Shown: positions 1-8,915 of the stretch, one piece after another
How positions within the stretch are numbered: position 1 is the stretch's first letter
Layout of the letters: the number at the start of each line of letters is the position of its first letter
Assembly: GCF_026385475.1 (NCBI RefSeq)
Contig: NZ_JANIDW010000001.1
Coordinates: 558,001-622,000, forward strand
Source of the DNA: Bombella saccharophila
GTDB taxonomy: Bacteria; Pseudomonadota; Alphaproteobacteria; Acetobacterales; Acetobacteraceae
Direction: 5' to 3'
Length of the DNA: 64,000 nt
Position numbers and translations under genes: made by a program
Notes under the pieces: generated by a model
Told to the model about the DNA's origin: nothing
Seen by the model: the letters and a program-made list of their open reading frames with translations, nothing else
Databases searched by the model: none

Positions 1-723
1 AAACAAGCTGTGCATTATAGCTTGGCGGGTCAGGCTGGGGCTGTGGTGACTAACCCGATTGCTAAGCATGTATTAGCGGCTGCGGGGTTTCCTCATCCGG
101 GACATACGGAGTTTCTTGCCTCCTTATGTAAGGCTTCAGGGCAAGAGGTGATGATGCTCGCCTGCCCAGAACTGAAGGTCGCTTTGACGAGTATTCATGT
201 TTCTCTCCAGCAGGCCATTAAGTGTTTATCGGCGGAGCGTATTGTTGAGGTCAGTAAAATCACGGCCAAGGCTCTAAAGCGTGATTTTGGGCTTACGAAT
301 CCTAGATTGGCTATTGCAGGTCTTAATCCTCATGCTGGGGAGCATGGCATGATGGGGGATGAGGAGGTGCGGATTATCCGCCCTGCTATTGAGGTTCTTA
401 CTAAAGAGGGCATTAATGTTATTGGCCCGATGCCCCCTGATACGATGTTTAGTGCCGCTGTGCGTAGCCATTATGATGCGGCGATTTGTTTATATCATGA
501 CCAAGGGCTTATCCCTGTAAAGACTCTTGATATGGCAGGGGGGGTGAATATCACGCTGGGCCTTCCCATTATTCGGACCTCACCTGACCACGGTACAGCT
601 TTTGATATTGCCGTGGGGCGTGGAGGAAAAAGCCGTGCGGATTGTTCTAGTCTTTTATCAGCGATGAGAATGGCCCATGATATGGCGCATCAACGGGCAG
701 TGACTGAGTCTCACTGCAAGTGA
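1..723 (+). CDS. pdxA: 4-hydroxythreonine-4-phosphate dehydrogenase PdxA, C-terminal part (cut by window edge)
   Basis: PdxA makes the 3-amino-1-hydroxyacetone phosphate precursor of pyridoxal phosphate by NAD-dependent oxidation and decarboxylation of 4-phosphohydroxythreonine. The frame is open from base 1, so the true start lies left of the window; about 240 C-terminal residues of a family usually near 330 are visible. The three metal-ligand histidine motifs are present in order: [15 protein letters not shown] and [15 protein letters not shown] motif sits near the left edge. The next gene, 18 bases downstream, is pdxJ, whose product condenses the PdxA product with deoxyxylulose phosphate, so the two form a short B6 operon. 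Confidence 0.95.
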   Translation, partial: KQAVHYSLAGQAGAVVTNPIAKHVLAAAGFPHPGHTEFLASLCKASGQEVMMLACPELKVALTSIHVSLQQAIKCLSAERIVEVSKITAKALKRDFGLTNPRLAIAGLNPHAGEHGMMGDEEVRIIRPAIEVLTKEGINVIGPMPPDTMFSAAVRSHYDAAICLYHDQGLIPVKTLDMAGGVNITLGLPIIRTSPDHGTAFDIAVGRGGKSRADCSSLLSAMRMAHDMAHQRAVTESHCK

Positions 724-741
724 GCAAGAAAGGATAAGCCG

Positions 742-1437
742 ATGATTCGTCTTGGTATTAATGTGGATCATGTTGCGACATTACGAAATGCGCGTGGTGA
801 GGCTTATCCAGACCCTGTGCGCGCGGCAGAGCTCGCTCTACAGCATGGTGCTGATGGGATTACCGCGCATTTGAGGGAAGATCGCCGTCATATCCGAGAT
901 GAAGACGTAAAACGGCTGCGTGCTTTGCCCGCTCCACTTAATTTTGAGATGGCTGTTACCGATGAGATGGTCGCTATTGCGTGCAACTTAAAGCCTCATG
1001 CCTGCTGCTTAGTGCCTGAGAGACGGGCGGAATTGACAACTGAAGGCGGCTTGGATGTGATCGGTCTGCGCGATCATCTCGCTCCGCATATCACGCGCCT
1101 GCTTCAAGCGGGTATCCGTGTTTCTTTATTCATCGACCCAGAGCCAGAGGCTATCCGCACTGCTGCGGCCTTGGGGGCCCCGGTGATTGAGCTGCATACG
1201 GGGGGCTATGCTGCAGGCAAAGCGGGCGAGTTGGAGCGGTTGCATCAGGCTGCCCGCATTGCTGGGGAGGTAGGGTTGGAGCTCCATGCGGGGCATGGGC
1301 TGACCTATGAAAATGTTACGCCGATTACAAAATTACCGCATCTCAAAGAGTTAAATATAGGGCATTTTCTAATCGGCGAGGCCATTTTTGTTGGGTTGGG
1401 GCCCTCGGTAAGGCGGATGAAGGATTTATTGTCGTAA
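742..1437 (+). CDS. pdxJ: Pyridoxine 5'-phosphate synthase PdxJ
   Basis: PdxJ closes the pyridine ring of vitamin B6, joining 3-amino-2-oxopropyl phosphate and 1-deoxyxylulose 5-phosphate to give pyridoxine 5'-phosphate in the cytoplasm. The 231 residues match the normal family length (about 240). The N-terminal [15 protein letters not shown] motif, the [10 protein letters not shown] segment carrying the catalytic histidine, NFEMA with the catalytic glutamate, and [12 protein letters not shown] near residue 190 are all present. An AGGA-type ribosome site precedes the ATG. It follows pdxA closely on the same strand and is probably co-transcribed. The gene looks intact. Confidence 0.96.
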   Translation: MIRLGINVDHVATLRNARGEAYPDPVRAAELALQHGADGITAHLREDRRHIRDEDVKRLRALPAPLNFEMAVTDEMVAIACNLKPHACCLVPERRAELTTEGGLDVIGLRDHLAPHITRLLQAGIRVSLFIDPEPEAIRTAAALGAPVIELHTGGYAAGKAGELERLHQAARIAGEVGLELHAGHGLTYENVTPITKLPHLKELNIGHFLIGEAIFVGLGPSVRRMKDLLS

Positions 1438-1448
1438 TATCAGCCCTT

Positions 1449-2144
1449 TTATTCCTCAGGGTTATTAATAATAGGCAGGCCGTTATCGCCCTGTTGGATA
1501 TTAATTAGCCCATGGTTACGGGGAACATCTGGTATTGTTCCATCCTTAGGGGCAGGCTGGATGAGAGGTGTGCCGGGCTTATGCTTATAGAAAGGTACAT
1601 ATTTACCCGATTGGTCTGAATAGGTGGCTTTGGGGCTCTGCTCTGGCGTTGGTGTAGAATGGAACGCAGAGATTGGCCCCATAGGCCAGATGCCTGGTGC
1701 ATCCCGCATTGTCCCTTCTGGCTGACGCGCACAGCCGCGTGTAAGCATGGAGCAAATGCCATCTTGGCCGAGATACTCATCATCATCACCCGCATAATGG
1801 ACTTCTGAAACGCGGTCGTGATCTATACGGACGAGCATACGGCAGCTAGCCCCAGCCCCACCAAAAATAGATTGATACGCACTAATGGCCGCACTGGCAG
1901 GAATCAAACCAGAATCCGGAAGAGAGGGAATAGAACGATTAATGTCATATTCCCAAACAGCTGTTGTATCGTTTAACGTCTTTGTCGAATTAGGGCCGCC
2001 TGCACAGGCTTGTAGATCGTATGTTGTCATGCCGATCATTTCATATTGCGCACGATGTGCCTCCCGTGCATCCCAATAGCCGCAAGCCGTGAGAGTTACA
2101 GGTAAAAAACAAGCAAGGCAGCGTATGGCCTTTGGGAACGTCAT
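1449..2144 (-). CDS. Putative outer membrane lipoprotein with BamE-like motif
   Basis: The predicted product of about 231 residues begins with a lipoprotein signal peptide: a charged start, a hydrophobic stretch and the lipobox LTAC. I place the start at 2144, where ATG follows a GGGAG ribosome site by a short gap; an in-frame start four codons upstream is possible. Just after the lipidation site, GMTTYDLQACAGGP followed by a VWEYD segment resembles the 'GM..dl..C.G.P...W.Y' pattern of BamE/SmpA-like small lipoproteins. The C-terminal half is proline-rich with no motif I recognise. It converges on pdxJ and does not look co-transcribed with either neighbour. Function unknown. Confidence 0.75.
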   Translation of the reverse strand: MTFPKAIRCLACFLPVTLTACGYWDAREAHRAQYEMIGMTTYDLQACAGGPNSTKTLNDTTAVWEYDINRSIPSLPDSGLIPASAAISAYQSIFGGAGASCRMLVRIDHDRVSEVHYAGDDDEYLGQDGICSMLTRGCARQPEGTMRDAPGIWPMGPISAFHSTPTPEQSPKATYSDQSGKYVPFYKHKPGTPLIQPAPKDGTIPDVPRNHGLINIQQGDNGLPIINNPEE

Positions 2145-2283
2145 TGTCTCTCCCACTAATGAGTAGAATAAAAATATATGGGATGATCTATCATGTTTTC
2201 CTTTCCATCGGGAAGATGGGTTTTAGTATTCTCAGCAATGGGTTAGAGAGGGAAGGTATTTTCCCCTTTTTGGAGTTTGCTTT

Positions 2284-2508
2284 ATGGCTGATATGTCCCA
2301 CTCTGAAATCCTGCGCTTGCAGGCGGCGTTACAACGTCTCTTAGGGTCTCCCAAGCTGACGGTGAATGTCCCCCCTCGTAAGGGTATGAGTGTGGAGATC
2401 GCTGTGGCAGGCGAGGTTGTAGGGACGGTATATCGTGATGAGGATGAGGGCGAAGTCTCTTATGCCGTCAACCTCACCGTGTTGGAGGAGGACCTCCCCG
2501 CTGCCTAA
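2284..2508 (+). CDS. DUF3126 family protein
   Basis: A 74-residue protein with the shape of the small alphaproteobacterial DUF3126 family: an N-terminal EILRLQAALQRLLG helix, a basic linker, then a short beta-rich domain ending in GEVSYAVNLTVLEEDL. No signal peptide or membrane segment is present, so it is probably cytosolic. GGAG lies about a dozen bases before the ATG. It stands alone, convergent with the aminopeptidase gene. The family is widely conserved but has no established function. Confidence 0.85.
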   Translation: MADMSHSEILRLQAALQRLLGSPKLTVNVPPRKGMSVEIAVAGEVVGTVYRDEDEGEVSYAVNLTVLEEDLPAA

Positions 2509-2541
2509 GGGGGAGGCACCGTCCTTATTTTATGGGCTTAT

Positions 2542-4311
2542 TTAGGTGAGTGGGGCGCAGCTTTCTTTCACCCACTCATGAAGCTCCCTCTCTAGGAGGG
2601 GCAATAATCTTTCCTGCACTGTGGCGTGATAACGGTCCAACCATTGCCGCTCATCTGGTGTGAGATGCGCCGTGTCGATGAGACGTTTATCAATGGGTGT
2701 GTGAGTGAGGGTTTCAAACTCCAAGAAGGGGCCTGATGGGCCGTTAAGTGTGCTTTCCTTCACTAAAAGGAGATTCTCAATCCGAATCCCATACGCACCG
2801 ACCTCATAATAGCCGGGCTCGTTAGAGAGAATCATACCCGGTACTAACCCGGTTGGCCTTGGTGCTACGGAGATAGATTGCGGCCCTTCATGGACGGAGA
2901 GATAACTCCCAATGCCATGGCCTGTACCGTGGTCGAAATCCAGCCCCATATTCCATAAGGCAGAACGTGCCACACTATCGAGCCGATACCCCGGTAGGCC
3001 GTGCGGGAAGCGTTGGCGGCTTAGCGCGATATGCCCGCGCAACACAGCAGTAAAGGCCTTTTTAAGGGCGGCTGGTGGCTCATCAGGGCCAATCCATAGA
3101 GTGCGGGTGATGTCGGTGGTGCCGAAGGGATATTGCGCTCCACTATCGACAAGATAGACGCAATTTTCTGTGAGGATACTATCGTGCCCTACTTCCGCTC
3201 GGTAATGAGGATAAGCCCCATTCGGCCCCGCTGCGGAGATTGTTTCGAAACTAGGGCCTTTATAATCAGGTGATAAAGCCCGGAATGATTCTAACTTCGC
3301 AGCAAGTGCCGTTTCACGCTGGCCAACACCGTGTTTTTCTACCCAATGGAGGAAACGGGCAAGGGCAATACTATCAAGCTGATGCGCCCGGCGATTACCG
3401 TCTTGCTCTGTCTTGGTTTTTATCGCTTTGGGCAATGTGCAGAGGTCTGGCCCATCAGCAATTTCAGCCCCTGCTGCCTCTAGCGTCATACGGAACCAGA
3501 GTGGGGTTGTTGCTGGGTCTAGGCGGACAAGTTTGCCGGAAAGATGTTGTAAAGCCGTTGGTAAAGAAGATGGGGCTTTTGGTAAAATGCCGTCATCTTC
3601 TACAGCATCATGAAAGCGGCTTTGTTCAGCAAAAATCTCAACCTGCCCACTCGCATAAAGGATACCATAAGCATGGGCTATGGGGGTCATGGCAATATCA
3701 TGGCCCCGGATATTGAGTAACCAAGCGAGAGACGGGCAATCGGCTATAATCATGGCCTCTTGGCCTGCCTTGCGTAATTGTTGGGCAAGCTCTGCTCGTT
3801 TCTCGCGGCTTGTTTTGCCGGTAAACTCTAATGGATGATGGATGATAGGGGTTGTTGGGGGGACGGGTTGGTCAGTCCAAGCGGTATCAATGGGATTGCC
3901 CTCTAGGGCGATGAGCTGAATATGGGGAGAGGACCATGCTGCAAGCTCCCGCTGGCTGACTAATTTTGGGTCATAACCAATGCGTAAGCCCTGGGCATGT
4001 TCTTCTAACCATTGCCGGGGCGGGGTCTTGCTACTATGGCGCGTTTCCCAATGCTCGGGGAGGGTTTGGTCCTTCATCTGCACGGTATAGCGTCCATCCG
4101 AAAAGACACAGCCTTTATCGTTTAGTAAGATGGCCAGCCCTGCGCTACCGGTAAAACCCGTCAACCATGCGAGCCGCTCTGCATAGGGGGCAACATATTC
4201 CCCCAAATATTCATCCCCGCGCGTTACGATAAACCCTGCAATATCAAAATGCGGGAATTGTTGGCGCACGAGAGCGGGACGGTCTTTTAGTGGAAGAGAC
4301 GATAAAGACAT
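2542..4311 (-). CDS. Aminopeptidase P family metallopeptidase (Xaa-Pro aminopeptidase, M24B)
   Basis: Predicted cytosolic dimetal peptidase that removes an N-terminal residue preceding proline. At 589 residues it is the long, three-domain form: two creatinase-like N-terminal domains, then the pita-bread catalytic domain. All five metal-binding motifs of the M24 fold occur in order in the C-terminal third: YLVDSGAQ, TTDITRTL, HGTGHGIG, SNEPGYY and IRIENLL. It is the last gene of a minus-strand run with the helicase and prmA, 33 bases after prmA. Nothing suggests decay. The pepP symbol is usually applied to shorter enzymes, so I give none. Confidence 0.93.
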   Translation of the reverse strand: MSLSSLPLKDRPALVRQQFPHFDIAGFIVTRGDEYLGEYVAPYAERLAWLTGFTGSAGLAILLNDKGCVFSDGRYTVQMKDQTLPEHWETRHSSKTPPRQWLEEHAQGLRIGYDPKLVSQRELAAWSSPHIQLIALEGNPIDTAWTDQPVPPTTPIIHHPLEFTGKTSREKRAELAQQLRKAGQEAMIIADCPSLAWLLNIRGHDIAMTPIAHAYGILYASGQVEIFAEQSRFHDAVEDDGILPKAPSSLPTALQHLSGKLVRLDPATTPLWFRMTLEAAGAEIADGPDLCTLPKAIKTKTEQDGNRRAHQLDSIALARFLHWVEKHGVGQRETALAAKLESFRALSPDYKGPSFETISAAGPNGAYPHYRAEVGHDSILTENCVYLVDSGAQYPFGTTDITRTLWIGPDEPPAALKKAFTAVLRGHIALSRQRFPHGLPGYRLDSVARSALWNMGLDFDHGTGHGIGSYLSVHEGPQSISVAPRPTGLVPGMILSNEPGYYEVGAYGIRIENLLLVKESTLNGPSGPFLEFETLTHTPIDKRLIDTAHLTPDERQWLDRYHATVQERLLPLLERELHEWVKESCAPLT

Positions 4312-4344
4312 AGGGGCACCATGCAGATAGGAGAAAGGATTCGC

Positions 4345-5271
4345 TTAAAAAGGTTTGCGGAGGACGAGGGTGCTCCAAGCACCTTCTTTTAGATGATGTT
4401 CTAAAACCAGCCCTTGGCGTTGATGAGCGACAAGAACCATGCGCGCTTGCGTGGTGAGCAGCCCAGCAAGGATGGCCGTACCCCCTTTTTGTAAATAGTA
4501 GGCTAAATCCTTGGCCATACGGCATAGTGGGCGGGCGAGGATATTGGCAAAAACAAGGTCGTAAGGGGCTTTTTTGCGCACGCTCTCGGTTAGCCACCCA
4601 TTGCCGAAGCGGCACTCTAATAACGGCCCCAATTTATTTAACCGTGCATTAGAGGCCGCCACACGGACAGACCAAGGCTCAATATCCACCGCTAAAACGG
4701 GACGATGGAACAGCCGCGCAGCAGCCATTGCAAGAATCCCAGAGCCGCAGCCCATATCTAAAATATGTTGTGGTTTGCGGTACGCAATGCGTTCTAAAGC
4801 GCGCAGGCATCCACGCGTAGAGCCATGCTCGCCAGAGCCAAAAGCAATCCCGGCATCTAAGGTGATATTCAGCCGGTTGCGCGCCGCCTTATCTTTTAAA
4901 TGTGTTCCACGAATACAAAAACGCCGCCCGACATATTGAGGAGGAAAGGCCTCTTGTGTGCGGGCTAACCATCCTTCTGCCTCCGTTTCCCGCCGGAGGA
5001 GCGGGGCCTCAACACCTGTCATAGCACGGACAAGGGCGAGGCCATTTTCTAATTCATCTTCATTCTTGCCGCGTTCTTTAACGGCCTCTAACCGCCAATA
5101 GCGTTGCTCATCATCTTCCTCAAACATCCCGACTGTATCGCACACCCCGAGGAGAACTTGCTCAAAAAGTGGAACATGTGCTTCCTCCACCACAATGGAG
5201 AGGGTCTCCAACATACGCGCATGGCGTGTGCCAATATGGGATGGGGCGATGGGGCTTTGTTTTGCCTTCAT
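4345..5271 (-). CDS. prmA: Ribosomal protein L11 methyltransferase PrmA
   Basis: SAM-dependent methyltransferase that adds methyl groups to ribosomal protein L11. The 308-residue product has an N-terminal substrate-recognition part and a Rossmann-like catalytic domain. SAM-binding motif I is ILDMGCGSGILAMAA near residue 175, and the class-typical FANILARPL motif follows near residue 235. Its ATG overlaps the end of the upstream helicase gene by four bases (ATGA), which indicates translational coupling. Length and motifs are typical. Confidence 0.93.
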   Translation of the reverse strand: MKAKQSPIAPSHIGTRHARMLETLSIVVEEAHVPLFEQVLLGVCDTVGMFEEDDEQRYWRLEAVKERGKNEDELENGLALVRAMTGVEAPLLRRETEAEGWLARTQEAFPPQYVGRRFCIRGTHLKDKAARNRLNITLDAGIAFGSGEHGSTRGCLRALERIAYRKPQHILDMGCGSGILAMAAARLFHRPVLAVDIEPWSVRVAASNARLNKLGPLLECRFGNGWLTESVRKKAPYDLVFANILARPLCRMAKDLAYYLQKGGTAILAGLLTTQARMVLVAHQRQGLVLEHHLKEGAWSTLVLRKPF

Positions 5272-7523
5272 GATACGACCTTTACAAAACCGGCCATGAT
5301 GCGTTTTAGGCCGACATCTTCAAAATTAACGGAGAGTCGCTCCCCTTCAACACCAATGACCACGCCTTCACCATAGCGGCTATGCTGCACAGTCGCCCCA
5401 AGGGGAATGGTAGGACGGTTGGAGAGGGCCTCTGGTCTATAACGGCTAGAGGAGGGAGACCTGCTCATGTTGGCCTGAGCTTGGCGTGCAAAAAAGGAAC
5501 CGGGACGCGGATTATGGCGCGCAGGGTTATACCGTTTAATATGCTCATCGGGCAATTCTTCAATAAACCGGCTGGGGATGGAATCTTGCCAATTCGCATA
5601 AATACGCCGGCTTGCGGCATGGAGGATAATTGCCCGCTCCCGCGCACGGGTAAGCCCAACATAAGCAAGGCGGCGTTCTTCCTCCAAAGCGCGATTGCCC
5701 CCTTCATCCAATGAGCGTTGAGAAGGGAAAATCCCTTCCTCCCAACCGGGAAGGAACACGGTAGGAAACTCCAATCCCTTAGCGGCATGGAGTGTCATAA
5801 GGCTTACTTTGTCGCGTTCTTCTTGGAGGGTATCGCTCTCCATAACGAGAGCAATATGCTCTAAGAAGGCCTCCATCGTGGGGAACTCTCCAATGGCGCG
5901 GAGAAGCTCACCTATATTATCCAAGCGTCCAGCGGCTTCTACTGTTTTGGGGTCATCACGCCACATCGTGAGGTAGCCGCTCTCTTCTAAGATAGTCTCG
6001 GTTGCGACTACATGCCCCTCTTTGGCAACAATCTTCCGTGCTTTCTCCAAAGCCGCGAGTAGCTCGGCTAATGTAGCGGCAGATTTCCCTTTGATGAGCT
6101 TATGCTCAATTTGTTGTTGGAGGGTCTGTTGGAGAGAGCGTCCCGCTTCGCGCGCAGTAAGGCGCAGGCGGGAGAGTGCCACATTACCAAAGCCACGTTT
6201 GGGAAGATTAACGATGCGCTCAAAAGCGAGGTCGTCTAACGGGTAAAGAACGGCCCGCATATAGGCAATCGCATCGCGGATTTCAGCCCGCTCATAAAAG
6301 CGAAGGCCCCCGATGATTTGATACGGAATCCCCATGCGCATGAGGGCTTCCTCAAAAGGACGCGTCTGGAAGCCAGCGCGCATCAAAATAGCCATATCCC
6401 CATAAGCCTGTCCCCCTTGATGGAGGGTCTGAATACGCATCCCCACAATACGGGCTTCATCATCGGAATCAGGCGTGCTGATGACCTCTACTAACTCTCC
6501 CTCATCACTCTCTAAACCGGGGCGGAGGGTTTTGCCCAACCGGTCCTCATTATGGGCAATGATATGAGAGGCAGCACTAAGGATGCGCGGTGTAGAGCGG
6601 TAATTTTGCTCTAGCCGAATGATACGCGCACCGGGAAAATCGTTCTCAAACCGCAGAATATTAGCAATTTCTGCCCCGCGCCAAGAATAGATGGATTGGT
6701 CATCATCCCCCACGCAAGCGATGTTTGCAGGATCGCCGTCAGGATGTTTGGCTAATAAACGTAGCCATAGATATTGGATGGCGTTTGTATCTTGATACTC
6801 ATCCACCAAAATATAGCGGAAACGATGGTGATATTGAGCAAGAACATCGGGATGCTGACGGAAGATGGTCACCATATGGAGCATTAAATCGCCGAAATCG
6901 CAGGCATTAAGCTCTTTTAGTCGGGCTTGATACGCTGCATAAATTGCACGCGCTTGCCCATTAGCGAGGTCCGTATCATGCGCGGCGGTAATTTCCTCAG
7001 GGAGGAGGGCTTTATCCTTCCATAACTGGATTTGGTGCATCAGCTGGGCAAGGGGCCAGCGTTTGAGGTCCAGCTTCCAAGGTTCCATCACTTGCTTGAG
7101 CAAGCGTAGTTGGTCATCAGCATCAAGAATGGTAAAGCTGCGCTCTAGCCCAACACGGGGGGCGTGCTGGCGGAGCATACGCGCACAAAGGGAGTGGAAC
7201 GTCCCTAACCAAAGCCCTTCGACCGGTTTATCCAAAATCACGCTAATACGCTCGCGCATTTCTTTCGCGGCTTTATTGGTAAAGGTCACGGCCAGAATCT
7301 GCTCCGGCCAAGCGCGCTGTTGGAGCAGAATATGAGCAAAGCGCGTTGTTAACACACGGGTTTTGCCCGTTCCCGCACCGGCGAGAATCAGCAAGGGGCC
7401 TTCTGTTGTCTCTACAGCAAGGCGTTGCTCTGCGTTTAGCCCAACGAGATAATCAGGCTCGGAGGGCGAAAGACGGGGGGAAAAAAGATCATCAACCACA
7501 ATTATCTGATATAATGCGATCAT
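5268..7523 (-). CDS. uvrD: UvrD/PcrA-type ATP-dependent DNA helicase
   Basis: Superfamily 1A 3'-5' DNA helicase for repair and for clearing stalled forks. The 751 residues carry Walker A (AGAGTGKTRVL, near residue 50), motif II (VDEYQDTN), motif III (GDDDQSIYSWRGA), motif IV (QNYRS) and motif VI (VGLTRARERA). The C-terminal end has the Tudor-like segment typical of UvrD/PcrA (GATVQHSRYGEGVV). The first gene of the minus-strand operon with prmA and the aminopeptidase, it is divergent from the radC pair. The exact start is uncertain; the conserved part begins about 25 residues in. Confidence 0.93.
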   Translation of the reverse strand: MIALYQIIVVDDLFSPRLSPSEPDYLVGLNAEQRLAVETTEGPLLILAGAGTGKTRVLTTRFAHILLQQRAWPEQILAVTFTNKAAKEMRERISVILDKPVEGLWLGTFHSLCARMLRQHAPRVGLERSFTILDADDQLRLLKQVMEPWKLDLKRWPLAQLMHQIQLWKDKALLPEEITAAHDTDLANGQARAIYAAYQARLKELNACDFGDLMLHMVTIFRQHPDVLAQYHHRFRYILVDEYQDTNAIQYLWLRLLAKHPDGDPANIACVGDDDQSIYSWRGAEIANILRFENDFPGARIIRLEQNYRSTPRILSAASHIIAHNEDRLGKTLRPGLESDEGELVEVISTPDSDDEARIVGMRIQTLHQGGQAYGDMAILMRAGFQTRPFEEALMRMGIPYQIIGGLRFYERAEIRDAIAYMRAVLYPLDDLAFERIVNLPKRGFGNVALSRLRLTAREAGRSLQQTLQQQIEHKLIKGKSAATLAELLAALEKARKIVAKEGHVVATETILEESGYLTMWRDDPKTVEAAGRLDNIGELLRAIGEFPTMEAFLEHIALVMESDTLQEERDKVSLMTLHAAKGLEFPTVFLPGWEEGIFPSQRSLDEGGNRALEEERRLAYVGLTRARERAIILHAASRRIYANWQDSIPSRFIEELPDEHIKRYNPARHNPRPGSFFARQAQANMSRSPSSSRYRPEALSNRPTIPLGATVQHSRYGEGVVIGVEGERLSVNFEDVGLKRIMAGFVKVVS

Positions 7524-7553
7524 CCTCTAATAGCTAGGACATAACCGCAGATT

Positions 7554-8219
7554 GTGAGTAAAGTAGCATCATCCAAATTAGGGCATAGGGCCCGCATGCG
7601 AGAGCGCATTCTTGCACATGGAGCAGAAACTTTGGCAGATTACGAGTTGCTGGAGGTTTTGTTGTTCTATGCCATTCCGCGGCGCGATACTAAACCACAG
7701 GCTAAGGCACTTCTTGCACAGTTTGGAAATTTGGGAACATTATTACAAGCATCACCAACAACTTTAAAAGACGCTGGGCTGAATGATAGGCTCATAAAAC
7801 TTTTGCAATTACCCGTATTAGCCGCTCGGTCATTAGTGGAGCATGATGGAGACCTCCCTTTGCAATTGGGCAGTAGTGATGCGTTAATGCGGTATCTACA
7901 AGGGACATTACAAGGCATTTCCAAGCCGACTATTGGCCTTATTTGTTTAGATAGTAAGAATAGTCTTATTCAGGAAAAAAATCTTGATACAAAGGCTAGC
8001 TTGCGTACTTCATATCGTACAATAGCTTGTGCTCTTCTGGAGTGTCATGCTACAGCCCTCATTGTTGTTTATTATCATCCTCAAGCCCCTGCTACTGCAT
8101 TGGCCGCAGATGTGCGAGGGTTGAAACAGGCATTACGGGCTTTGTCTATTACGTTGCACGAAGGTATTTTAATCGCACCGGAATGGAGTGTAAGCATGAG
8201 TGAGGCTGGATTATTATAG
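7554..8219 (+). CDS. RadC-family (UPF0758/JAB domain) protein with degraded metal site
   Basis: 221 residues with GTG start. The N-terminal half is the canonical RadC/UPF0758 helical domain: HRARMRERILAHGAETLADY, then LLEVLLFYAIPRRDTKP. The C-terminal half is a JAB/MPN fold, but the metal-binding HxHP...D motif reads YYHPQAPATALAADV: the first histidine is tyrosine and the SG after HP is lost, although an aspartate remains. It is therefore unlikely to bind zinc as other members do. A second RadC-family gene with the opposite pattern starts three bases after its stop. The RadC family has no settled biochemical role. See findings. Confidence 0.85.
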   Translation: MSKVASSKLGHRARMRERILAHGAETLADYELLEVLLFYAIPRRDTKPQAKALLAQFGNLGTLLQASPTTLKDAGLNDRLIKLLQLPVLAARSLVEHDGDLPLQLGSSDALMRYLQGTLQGISKPTIGLICLDSKNSLIQEKNLDTKASLRTSYRTIACALLECHATALIVVYYHPQAPATALAADVRGLKQALRALSITLHEGILIAPEWSVSMSEAGLL

Positions 8220-8222
8220 AAC

Positions 8223-8888
8223 GTGTCCCAGCAAAATGTTCTAAAATTTTCACAAACATGTTTAAGCCAGCCAGCGCGTGAGGATCTTTTTAAAGATCTT
8301 GCTTCGTTCGTTTTTGCTGCATCTGAGTCTCAAAAAGAGTTAGCATGTTACTTGGAGGAGCATTACACCTCATTAGCCGAGTTATTATGTACATCCTCTA
8401 GTGATTGGCAGAAAATACCAAAAGAAACAATCGCACTTCCGGTTTTATGTGCGGTGTTAAAAGAGTTAGCACATCGATATAGTCGCGCTCTTTTACCAAA
8501 AGGGGACCTCTTGAAACATTCTGAATTACTTTATGATTATCTTATGGTGCATATGGCACGAGAGCGTATAGAGCAATTTCGGCTTTTATTTCTTGATAAA
8601 GATCACCGTCTTATTTTAGATGAAATCCAAAGCAGAGGGACAATCAACCATGCTCCTGTCTATCCGCGTGAAGTTGCAAAACGATGTATCGAGCTAAAAG
8701 CATACAGCATCATTATGGTGCATAATCATCCTTCGGGACAAATTACGCCTTCTCAAGGGGATGTCGTGATGACTCAAAATATTGAACAAGCTTTAGATGT
8801 GATAGATGTTAAATTGGTAGATCATCTTATTGTAACGCGCAAAAATCTAACGAGTTTTCGCCAACTTGGTTTATTGTCCGAGGGATGA
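8223..8888 (+). CDS. RadC-family (JAB domain) protein with intact JAMM motif
   Basis: 221 residues, GTG start, three bases after the preceding RadC-family gene, so certainly co-transcribed. The C-terminal MPN/JAB domain is well conserved: RGTINHAPVYPREV, then the complete JAMM signature HNHPSGQITPSQGDVVMT, then VDHLIVTR and SFRQLGLL. The N-terminal half, in contrast, lacks the HRxRxRERF...DYELLE helix-hairpin-type domain of canonical RadC and shows only a diverged helical sequence. Together the two genes carry one good copy of each half. Predicted cytosolic; function unknown. Confidence 0.87.
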   Translation: MSQQNVLKFSQTCLSQPAREDLFKDLASFVFAASESQKELACYLEEHYTSLAELLCTSSSDWQKIPKETIALPVLCAVLKELAHRYSRALLPKGDLLKHSELLYDYLMVHMARERIEQFRLLFLDKDHRLILDEIQSRGTINHAPVYPREVAKRCIELKAYSIIMVHNHPSGQITPSQGDVVMTQNIEQALDVIDVKLVDHLIVTRKNLTSFRQLGLLSEG

Positions 8889-8915
8889 TCTACCAGATAA
8901 TAGACATTGTGAATC

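Noticed and set aside
2493-2516. Hairpin CCTCCCC/GGGGAGG at the end of the DUF3126 gene
   Set aside because: It overlaps the coding end and no T run follows directly, so I do not call it a terminator.
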